41,665 nucleotides of DNA from Vicinamibacteria bacterium (lineage in GTDB: Bacteria > Acidobacteriota > Vicinamibacteria > Marinacidobacterales > SMYC01): positions 1 to 41,665 of the forward strand of contig DASPGQ010000077.1 in NCBI GenBank assembly GCA_035620555.1, given 5' to 3'. Made by a program: the position numbers and the translations under genes. Shown here piece by piece: positions 1 through 6,846 of this stretch (positions within the stretch are counted from its first letter, which is position 1; the number at the start of each line of letters is the position of its first letter). A model generated the notes under the pieces. That model did not search any database, had not been told where the DNA came from, and saw nothing but the letters and a program-made list of their open reading frames with translations.

Positions 1-1496
1 ACTCCGACGATGTAGAGATGACCGTAGTGGCTGTCGAACGCGATGCCCTCGGGATCGGTGATTCCGAGACTCGAGGTATCGAAGGACACTACCTGGTCGT
101 CCCCGCCGTCATCCGGCACCCCGTCGAAAACCCCGTTTGCCCCCGGCGAGATCTTGTAAACCTCGTCGTTCATGCCGTCCACGATGAACAGATCTCCCCG
201 CCAGGTGTCGAAAGTGACGCCCTCCGGATCATGGCTCCCGAAAACCGCGGTATCGAATTGATCTCTCAGGTCATCGCCGGTCCCGAACTGTCCATCCGCG
301 CCCGGATCCACCTCGAAAACCTCGACGATGTTGTCGTCGGAAATGAAGATATGGCCGCTCTCAGGATTGTAGGCCACCCCGGTAGGCTCATCCGAAAAAG
401 AGAGGGTGGTGAATGTATCGAAGAGGCTTCCGGTGAGCGTCGTCTCGAAGACGTTGGCCCCGGCGTAGAGGGGCGTCTCGTTGACCTCGGAGTCCACGAG
501 AAGAAGAGAGTCAGTCGAAGGCAAATAGACGACCCCGGACGTGTCGGGGCTCGGGGGCGAGAACTGTGACGTGTCGATCGTCTGGACCAGCGACGACGTC
601 GCCGTCGCGATCGCGGGTGCTGGAGGCGGCAGAAAAGAAAGCTCGACGATCTCGTCGCCGCCATAGGAAATGTACAAGCTCGCGATTGCCGGGTCGTCGG
701 TCGTGTCTCCGCTCGGCCCGAAGCTCATCCCCCGAGGCTCGTTCAGGCGGAGCGATGTGACGTCTCGTTCTGCCACCACCTCTCCCGTGGCGCGGATCTC
801 ATAGAGACGCGTCCCGGAAGAAGCCAGTACGTGCAAACGACCGACCGCCGGATCCCATGCCAGAGCCACCGGACCCGCGATGCCCAGACTTGCGAGGTCG
901 ATTGAGCTGCCCAACTCGGCACCGCCGATTGCACCGTCGCGGCTGGACGCGACGCGCTCGATCTGTCCTTGCGCGGAGTCGAGCACGTAGATTTCCCCGG
1001 TATCGGGGTCGATGGTCACCCCGCGGGGATTTTCCAATCTCAGGGACATCGCATCCCAGGTCCTCAAAGTGTCCGGATCGAGCCGCCCCTCGCTCCCGAC
1101 GGCCACGTCGATCCACCGCTCGTGAGAGGGATCCAGGGCGAGCAGCCGGCCCGCGCGGCGATCGAAGGCCATATTGGCGGGATCGATGAATTCCGTGTCG
1201 ATGCGGAGACCCGTCCCGCCGCCACGCGGCGCTCGCACCCATCCGATATCCCACAGGCGGCTCGTGGTTTCCGCGGACAGGGCCGGCACGAAGGGTATCG
1301 ACCGCCCAACCGGGTCCTTTCGGACGCGCCGAACGACCCGAAAGTCCGCGCGCCCATCCTGGGCCAGACCCATCTGCGCAGGCGTGACGAGAGGAATCGC
1401 GAGGGCGACACCGAGCCCCAACAAGAATGCCGCGGGGCGTATGATGAGCGGGCGGGGCGAGCGATCTCCCGCTACATTACCGGTTTCGGAACCCAA
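1..1496 (-). CDS. Secreted DPEG/NHL-type beta-propeller protein, 3' end cut by window edge
   Basis: Minus-strand frame open from position 1496 to the window edge, so the C-terminus is missing (498 residues visible). The N-terminus carries a hydrophobic stretch (PLIIRPAAFLLGLGVALA), a likely Sec signal, so the protein is probably exported. The rest is made of propeller-like units with recurring DPEGVTFD, NPRGVTID, EPRGMSFG and EPTGVAYN motifs followed by LFIVDG/IYVLDS-type strands, resembling SdiA-regulated/NHL propellers. The last units carry Asp/Gly-rich turns (GADGQFGTGDD, FDGVPDD) that may bind calcium; this is inference. The only usable start before the signal is a TTG at 1496, preceded by a run of eight G that could act as a ribosome site. 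Function is unknown; extracellular binding or scaffolding is a guess. Confidence 0.75.
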   Translation of the reverse strand, partial: MGSETGNVAGDRSPRPLIIRPAAFLLGLGVALAIPLVTPAQMGLAQDGRADFRVVRRVRKDPVGRSIPFVPALSAETTSRLWDIGWVRAPRGGGTGLRIDTEFIDPANMAFDRRAGRLLALDPSHERWIDVAVGSEGRLDPDTLRTWDAMSLRLENPRGVTIDPDTGEIYVLDSAQGQIERVASSRDGAIGGAELGSSIDLASLGIAGPVALAWDPAVGRLHVLASSGTRLYEIRATGEVVAERDVTSLRLNEPRGMSFGPSGDTTDDPAIASLYISYGGDEIVELSFLPPPAPAIATATSSLVQTIDTSQFSPPSPDTSGVVYLPSTDSLLLVDSEVNETPLYAGANVFETTLTGSLFDTFTTLSFSDEPTGVAYNPESGHIFISDDNIVEVFEVDPGADGQFGTGDDLRDQFDTAVFGSHDPEGVTFDTWRGDLFIVDGMNDEVYKISPGANGVFDGVPDDGGDDQVVSFDTSSLGITDPEGIAFDSHYGHLYIVG

Positions 1497-1612
1497 GACG
1501 CCCCCCCCGCAAAAAGCCACTAAGAAGAAATCCACATCCGAGACGGGGCTGAAGCTATCAGCTTGGGGGGTGCTTGTCGCAGTCCCGCTCTATTAAGACG
1601 AGACGTTTCTTT

Positions 1613-1640
1613 TATATAGGATGCACCGGACGATTGTCAA
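1613..1640 (-). promoter_or_regulatory. Predicted sigma70-type promoter for the DPEG-repeat gene
   Basis: On the minus strand TTGACA (1635-1640) and TATATA (1613-1618) are separated by 16 bases. Transcription would start near 1605 and give a leader of about 110 nt before the TTG start at 1496. The leader contains an AAGCT/AGCTT inverted repeat around 1551-1565. Confidence 0.6.
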
Positions 1641-1689
1641 GGAGCCCGATCGACGTTCCGTCGCTTCGCCCAGATGGGCTCGAAGCGGA

Positions 1690-1950
1690 TCAAGCTTTAC
1701 TGCCAGCCGCCTCTTCCTCTTCTTCGAGAGCCAGCTTTTCGTCCTCGGGGAGCACGTCAATCATTTCCCAGGCCTGGGGCTGTGGTCCGGGCACGATCCC
1801 GGCGATGTCCGGGTCTTCCCCGTAATCGGATTCGGGCTTGGTGCGCTCGGCTTTGCGCTGTGCGCGCCTTTCCGCCTTGAGCCTTTGCTTCTCCTGGCGG
1901 GCCCTCTCTTTTTGCCGTTTGATGAACGTCTGACGACTACGATTGGCCAA
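1690..1950 (-). CDS. Small charged protein, basic N-terminus and acidic C-terminus
   Basis: Encodes 86 residues. The first half is strongly basic and probably helical (RQKERARQEKQRLKAERRAQ). The second half is acidic and ends in a Glu run (EEEEE) before a short AAGSKA tail. The start is TTG at 1950, supported by a GGAGG (complement of 1959-1963) eight bases upstream. Small proteins of this MANRSRQTFIKRQKE type occur as conserved hypotheticals in Acidobacteriota and deltaproteobacterial-type genomes; no function is established. The charge pattern suggests nucleic-acid or ribosome association, which is inference. It stands alone, facing away from the propeller gene at 2243. Confidence 0.75.
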   Translation of the reverse strand: MANRSRQTFIKRQKERARQEKQRLKAERRAQRKAERTKPESDYGEDPDIAGIVPGPQPQAWEMIDVLPEDEKLALEEEEEAAGSKA

Positions 1951-2180
1951 TTGGGAAACCTCCTTGCAACGATCCGTGATCTCGCGCTAATCCTTTCCCT
2001 CCTGAAAGGGTTTGCTATACGCGAGCGAAGCCCGCGGAAAAACACAGAGTTCGTTCGCATTCTAATACAGCGAAACCCCGAAATCCAGAATCCGTGATTG
2101 ACAGGAGGCGTCCCGAGGCGGTCCGGACGCATCCGCTCGAAGCGTCTCGACGTCTCATCCGGAAGAGCCTCCGGAGCAGT

Positions 2181-2209
2181 TTGATCCTGCCGAGCTTCCG
2201 ACTTATCCT
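2181..2209 (+). promoter_or_regulatory. Predicted promoter of the BNR propeller gene
   Basis: TTGATC (2181-2186) and TATCCT (2204-2209) are 17 bases apart. A start near 2216 would give a leader of about 27 nt carrying the AGGAG ribosome site at 2231-2235. Both hexamers match consensus at four of six positions. The rest of the 292-base divergent gap (1951-2242) holds no gene I can support; a TAGAAT on the minus strand (2059-2064) may serve the small charged protein. Confidence 0.45.
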
Positions 2210-2242
2210 TCGCCCATCGGCCCGCCTTCACAGGAGTTTCTC

Positions 2243-5200
2243 ATGAATGGGATTCGGACTCGCTTGTGCATCGTGTTGATCGGGTGCTGCGTTGCCGCCG
2301 GTGCGGGAGCGGAGAACGTGGATTTCCGAACCGAGCTCTTCGTCGGACTCGAGTGGCGCAACGTCGGGCCCGAGCGCGGCGGACGCTCGCTATCGTGCAC
2401 CGGCAGCCCGGGACGGGTCCACGAATACTATTTTGGTGCCACCGGAGGCGGCCTGTGGAAGACGACCGACGGCGGGGTCACGTGGTTCCCCGTGACCGAC
2501 GGCAAGATTTCGAGCTCGTCCATCGGTGCCGTTGCCGTCGCCGAGACGAACCCGGACGTCATCTACATTGGCGGCGGCGAAACGCAGCTACGAGGAAGCA
2601 TCACTCAGGGTGACGGTGTCTACAAATCGGTCGACGGCGGCCAGACCTGGCGCCACCTGGGCCTCGAAGAAACACAAGCCATCGCCCGAATTCGAGTGCA
2701 TCCCACGAACCCCGACATCGTCTACGTCGCGGCGCTCGGCCATCCCTACGGAGACAACGAGGAGCGCGGCGTTTTCCGCTCGACCGACGGCGGCAACACC
2801 TGGGAGAAGATCCTGTACGAGAGCCCGAAGGCGGGAGCGGCCGATCTCGTCATCGACCGTACCAACCCGCGGGTGCTCTACGCATCGCTCTGGCAGGTGT
2901 ACCGAAAGGCGTGGAAGATGTGGGGGGGCGGAGCCGATTCGGGACTCTACAAGTCGGAGAACGGCGGCGACACCTGGGTGGAGCTGACGGGAAACCCGGG
3001 ACTGCCCGAGGAACCGATCGGCAAGATCGGCGTCGCGGTCTCACCGGCGGATCCGAAACGCCTCTGGGCGATCGTGGAAGCGAACGAGGGCGGGGTGTTT
3101 CGCTCGGACGACGGCGGCGCGACCTGGCGGCGGACGAACGATGAGAGAAAGCTGAGACAGCGCGCGTTCTACTACTCGCGCGTCTACGCGGATCCGCAGG
3201 ATCGCGAGACGGTGTACGCGCTCAACACCGGCTTCTACAAATCCACCGACGGCGGGGTGAGCTTCGATACCGTCATCCGCCCCCCGCACGGTGACAATCA
3301 CGATCTCTGGATCGATCCCAACAACCCGCTTCGCATGTGCAACTCGAACGACGGCGGTGGAAACGTGTCCGTCAACGGCGGCGAGAGCTGGACCGAGCAG
3401 GACTATGTTACCACTCAGCTCTACCACGTGAACGTAACCCACGACGTTCCCTACCACGTCTGCGGAGCTCAGCAGGACAACTCGACCGTCTGCGTTCCCA
3501 GCGACGATTGGGACCATATGCAGGCCCGAGGTCCGAACCACGGCTGGTACTATGCGGTCGGAGGCGGGGAGAGCGGCTACATCACCCAGCATCCGACCAA
3601 CCTCGATGTCTTCTACGCCGGGAGCCAGGGAGCGTTGCTCACCCGCTACGATCGAAGTAACGGACAGATTCGTGACATACAGGTCTACCCGCGTTTTTTC
3701 TCCGGCGAGCCCGCGAGCGCTCTTCCCGAGCGATGGCAATGGACGTTCCCCATCGTATTCTCTCCCCGGGACGAGAACGTTCTCTTCACCTGCTCGCAAC
3801 ACGTCTTTAGGACGACCGACGATGGGCAGAGCTGGGAGCGCATCAGCCCCGACTTGACCTATGCCGATCCCGAAACGCTTGGGGAGACCGGGGGCGTCGT
3901 CACCATGGACATGAACGGTCCGGAGATCTACGCAACCGTCTTCGCGCTCGCGCCCTCTCATCACGAGATCGATACGATTTGGGCGGGCTCCGATGACGGC
4001 AGGATCCACCTGACCCGGGATGGGGGGCGGAATTGGACCGACATCACCCCCGCCGATCTCCCCAAGTTCAGCCGGGTCTCGATCATCGACGAGTCACGTC
4101 ATGCTCCCGGGACGATCTTCGTGGCGGCGAATCGCTATCAGGTCGATGATCGGGAGCCTTACGTGTTTCGCACTCGGGACTTCGGCCGAACATGGGCCAA
4201 GATAACGAATGGCATCGCTCCGGGTCACTTCGCCCGCGCGGTGCGCGAGGATCCGGTGAGAAAGGACCTGCTCTTTCTCGGGACGGAGCACGGCGCCTAC
4301 CTGTCGTTCGACGGCGGCGACCACTGGCAGTCGCTCCAGCTCAACCTTCCCGACACCCCGATCCGCGACCTCGTGGTGAAAGACGCGGACGTCGTCCTCG
4401 GAACCCATGGCCGCGGGTTCTGGATTCTCGACGACATCGAGCCCCTAAGGGACCTCACCTCGGCGGTTTACAACCGACCGCTCACGGTTTTCGAGCCGGA
4501 CCAGCCGACGATCCGCGGGGTCACGACCGCCGCGATCCAGTATTTTCTGGGAGAGCCCGCAGAAAAAGTTACGGTTGCGATCCTCGACGCCGGCGGCCAA
4601 CCGGTCGATACTTTCGAAGGAACCGAGTCCAAGGCGAAAGACGACGCAGGGAGCTCCTTTCGCATTCCCCCTTCCACCACACCAACGACGGCGGCCGGAA
4701 TGAATCGCTTCGATTGGAACCTGCGTCACAAGGGCGCAACGGTCTTCGAGGGCATGATCATCTGGAGCGGCCAGCCCGAGCGCGGCCCCAAGGCGGTCCC
4801 CGGACGTTATCAGGCAGAAATCACCGCCAACGGTGTGACGGAAACGGTCGATTTCGAAGTCGTCGTGGACCCCAGGCTGAAAGGGGTTACCCAAGCGGAT
4901 CTCGAGGAGCAGTTTCAGCTGGCGGCACGGATTCGCGACAAGACGAGCGCGGCCAACGAAGCCGTCATCGAGATACGCGACCTGCGCGATCGAATCGAAC
5001 AACGGCTCGAGGCCACGTCGAACGCAGAGCTCCAACGCGATGGACGCGAGCTCATCGAAGGTCTGAGCGAGATCGAGCAGGCGCTCTATCAGGTCAAGAA
5101 CCAGAGCAACCAGGACCCTCTCAATTTCCCCATCCGTCTCAACAATCGCCTCGCCTCACTGAGACGAAGCGTCGAGACGGGAGACGCCAAGCCCACCGAC

Positions 5201-5344
5201 GGGGCCTACAAGGTGTTCGAGGAGCTCTCGCGGGAGCTCGACGAACATCTGTCCCGACTCGAAGAGCACCTGACGACGTCGCTCGAGGTCGTCAACCAGC
5301 GTCTCGCCTCCCAGGGGCTCGAGACCGTCGAACGGTCGAGATAA
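2243..5344 (+). CDS. Secreted WD40/YVTN/BNR-like (VPS10/sortilin-type) propeller protein
   Basis: Encodes 1033 residues with a Sec signal (LCIVLIGCCVAAGAGA) and so is probably periplasmic or secreted. The N-terminal ~750 residues contain many Asp-box (BNR) repeats of the form S-x-DGG-x-TW (KTTDGGVTW, KSVDGGQTW, RSTDGGNTW, KSENGGDTW, RSDDGGATW), typical of sialidase- and sortilin-like propellers. Next comes a beta-rich segment with GMNRFDWNLR, then a charged helical tail (about 870-1033). Large proteins with this layout are common in Acidobacteriota and usually annotated as glycosyl hydrolase or exo-alpha-sialidase-like without biochemical proof; I see no clear catalytic signature. The start has AGGAG eight bases upstream. 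Its TAA directly abuts the ATG of the next gene. Confidence 0.88.
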   Translation: MNGIRTRLCIVLIGCCVAAGAGAENVDFRTELFVGLEWRNVGPERGGRSLSCTGSPGRVHEYYFGATGGGLWKTTDGGVTWFPVTDGKISSSSIGAVAVAETNPDVIYIGGGETQLRGSITQGDGVYKSVDGGQTWRHLGLEETQAIARIRVHPTNPDIVYVAALGHPYGDNEERGVFRSTDGGNTWEKILYESPKAGAADLVIDRTNPRVLYASLWQVYRKAWKMWGGGADSGLYKSENGGDTWVELTGNPGLPEEPIGKIGVAVSPADPKRLWAIVEANEGGVFRSDDGGATWRRTNDERKLRQRAFYYSRVYADPQDRETVYALNTGFYKSTDGGVSFDTVIRPPHGDNHDLWIDPNNPLRMCNSNDGGGNVSVNGGESWTEQDYVTTQLYHVNVTHDVPYHVCGAQQDNSTVCVPSDDWDHMQARGPNHGWYYAVGGGESGYITQHPTNLDVFYAGSQGALLTRYDRSNGQIRDIQVYPRFFSGEPASALPERWQWTFPIVFSPRDENVLFTCSQHVFRTTDDGQSWERISPDLTYADPETLGETGGVVTMDMNGPEIYATVFALAPSHHEIDTIWAGSDDGRIHLTRDGGRNWTDITPADLPKFSRVSIIDESRHAPGTIFVAANRYQVDDREPYVFRTRDFGRTWAKITNGIAPGHFARAVREDPVRKDLLFLGTEHGAYLSFDGGDHWQSLQLNLPDTPIRDLVVKDADVVLGTHGRGFWILDDIEPLRDLTSAVYNRPLTVFEPDQPTIRGVTTAAIQYFLGEPAEKVTVAILDAGGQPVDTFEGTESKAKDDAGSSFRIPPSTTPTTAAGMNRFDWNLRHKGATVFEGMIIWSGQPERGPKAVPGRYQAEITANGVTETVDFEVVVDPRLKGVTQADLEEQFQLAARIRDKTSAANEAVIEIRDLRDRIEQRLEATSNAELQRDGRELIEGLSEIEQALYQVKNQSNQDPLNFPIRLNNRLASLRRSVETGDAKPTDGAYKVFEELSRELDEHLSRLEEHLTTSLEVVNQRLASQGLETVERSR

Positions 5345-6058
5345 ATGCCCGAAGTGACCATCGACACCTTGACGCTCGGTCTCGTGTGGTTCGTGGTGTT
5401 CTTGTTCTCGACGACCTGCCACGAGGCGGCACACGCGCTCGTGGCTCGAATGGGCGGGGACACGACCGCGGCGAATCAAGTAACGCTCAACCCCACACCC
5501 CACGTGCAGCGCGAGCCCTTCGGGATGGTGGTGGTGCCGCTCGTTTCCTATCTCCTCGGGGGATGGATGATCGGTTGGGCGAGCGCACCCTACAATCCGG
5601 AGTGGGCCTACCGTTACCCTCACCGAGCGGCAAGAATGGCCCTCGCGGGTCCCGCAGCGAACTTCTTGCTCATGCTCATCGGGGCTCTCATCATCCGCAT
5701 CGGGCTTGCGATCGAATGGTTCCAGCCTCCGGCAAGCGTGCACTACACGCGCATCACCGAGGCGGTGGACCCTTCGGGGGTCGGCTCCCTCATCGCCGTC
5801 TTCGCCAGCGTTCTGTTTCTTCTCAACCTGCTCCTGGGCACCTTCAATCTTCTTCCGGTTCCGCCCCTGGATGGAAACGCGGGCATCACTATCTTCATGA
5901 GCGAATCGGGCGCCCGCAACTTCATGTCTCTTTCCCACCAACAGGGTTTCGGCATGATGGGGATCCTGATTGCCTGGGTCGTGTTTGGAAGGATCTTCGA
6001 CGTCGTCTTTACCGTGGCCCTGAACGTCCTCTACTTCCCTATCGTGAGTTACGGGTAG
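5345..6058 (+). CDS. Site-2 protease family (M50) membrane metalloprotease
   Basis: Encodes 237 residues with several membrane segments. The zinc motif HEAAH lies at residues 26-30 inside the first membrane helix, and the second conserved motif NLLPVPPLDG (168-177) supplies the Asp ligand (D176). Both are hallmarks of M50B intramembrane proteases, related to the short SpoIVFB/rhomboid-like family without PDZ domain. It probably cleaves a membrane-bound substrate; the target is unknown. The ATG follows the stop of the BNR gene with no gap, so translation is probably coupled and the two form an operon. The length is normal for compact members. Confidence 0.9.
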   Translation: MPEVTIDTLTLGLVWFVVFLFSTTCHEAAHALVARMGGDTTAANQVTLNPTPHVQREPFGMVVVPLVSYLLGGWMIGWASAPYNPEWAYRYPHRAARMALAGPAANFLLMLIGALIIRIGLAIEWFQPPASVHYTRITEAVDPSGVGSLIAVFASVLFLLNLLLGTFNLLPVPPLDGNAGITIFMSESGARNFMSLSHQQGFGMMGILIAWVVFGRIFDVVFTVALNVLYFPIVSYG

Positions 6059-6085
6059 GGACGGAGTTGACCTGAATGGTCTCTC

Positions 6086-6637
6086 CTAGATTCCGCGGGC
6101 GAGGTGCTCCTCGATACATTGCCAGATCGGGAAATAGGCGCGCGGGGAGAGGAGCTCGTCGGGGTACGAGTTCCGCAGGGCCTCGGAAATCCTGACGCGA
6201 GCGGCCCGGGTGTTGCCCTGTGCGTCGATACGATGGTACGCCTCGATGACGTCGTCGGCGAATCGATGTCGCCGCATACGTCCAAATCCCTCCAATCGCT
6301 CGAATCGATTGTTATCGCGGTCGAAGCGGATGCCCTCGCGGGCGAGCATCGCAACCGCCCATTCGGCCTGCGCCCTGAGCTTCGTCAGGTGCTCGCGCAT
6401 GATGGTCATCGTCTGCTTGACGAAGAAGCGCTGTTCCTCGCTGAGCGTGTCGGGAGGAACGGTCCGGAGGATCTCGCGAAACTCGAAAAGGAGTCGCGCG
6501 TCGCGAAAGCGCAGCTCTTCGGGCGTGCCCGCCTCACGAAGGAACGTCAGAAGCTCGTCGGTGAGATCGTGAGTATCCCACTTCTCCTCGGAGATCGCCA
6601 CAGGGGCGCAGGCGAGATCGACCTCGTTGTCGGCCAT
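6086..6637 (-). CDS. Hypothetical 183-aa protein
   Basis: Encodes 183 residues, not recognised. It is mostly helical in appearance, rich in Glu, Arg and Leu, with no signal peptide or membrane segment, so a cytoplasmic location is likely. Conserved-looking stretches are LLFEFREILRTVPPDTLSEE, MTIMREHLTKLRAQ and SYPDELLSPRAYFPIW. The ATG start has only a weak upstream GAG. It converges with the M50 protease gene (27-base gap) and lies downstream of the M16 peptidase in the same direction, but separated from it by a 209-base hairpin-rich gap, so it is probably a separate transcription unit. Confidence 0.7.
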   Translation of the reverse strand: MADNEVDLACAPVAISEEKWDTHDLTDELLTFLREAGTPEELRFRDARLLFEFREILRTVPPDTLSEEQRFFVKQTMTIMREHLTKLRAQAEWAVAMLAREGIRFDRDNNRFERLEGFGRMRRHRFADDVIEAYHRIDAQGNTRAARVRISEALRNSYPDELLSPRAYFPIWQCIEEHLARGI

Positions 6638-6723
6638 ACCGATTCTCAGGCGGGGGGGATGGTTCGAGATTAACGGTGAAGCCGGGCGGCTGTCAACCGG
6701 TATCTCTCTTTTTGGTGCTCAAT

Positions 6724-6761
6724 GCCGTGGCGGGACCCGTAATCGATCGTGCCGCCACGGC
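6724..6761. repeat. Perfect 10-bp inverted repeat (hairpin) in a palindrome-rich gap
   Basis: GCCGTGGCGG (6724-6733) pairs exactly with CCGCCACGGC (6752-6761) across 18 bases. A second hairpin, GCGAGC/GCTCGC, lies at 6781-6799. With the AGCAGG-family hairpin at 6810-6840 these fill much of the 209-base gap between the M16 peptidase and the 183-aa gene. No T-run follows, so a simple intrinsic terminator is not evident. Confidence 0.75.
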
Positions 6762-6809
6762 TCGGGCTGCTTACGGCGCGGCGAGCGCGCCGGGCTCGCT
6801 CCGCTCGCG

Positions 6810-6840
6810 CAGGGTGGGCTGAGTTTTACATCACCCTGCT
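6810..6840 (-). repeat. AGCAGG-family hairpin repeat, copy after the M16 gene
   Basis: Read on the minus strand it begins AGCAGGGTGATGTAAAA six bases after the M16 stop codon. The arms CAGGGTG and CACCCTG pair across 15 bases. It aligns with the copy at 24670-24702, where the arms are CAGGCTG/CAGCCTG, so the arm change is compensatory. Confidence 0.65.
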
Positions 6841-6846
6841 CGTTAC

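Noticed and set aside
2097-2102. TTGACA on the plus strand as a -35 for the BNR gene
   Set aside because: No acceptable -10 lies 16-18 bases downstream; the TTGATC/TATCCT pair closer to the gene fits better.
3041-4009. A 322-codon minus-strand frame inside the BNR gene
   Set aside because: The sense strand has regular Asp-box repeats; the antisense product has no domain or start signal.
4192-6075. A 627-codon plus-strand frame overlapping the BNR and M50 genes
   Set aside because: It is a frame-shifted shadow of two well-supported genes, rich in Arg/Pro/Gly with no recognisable domain.
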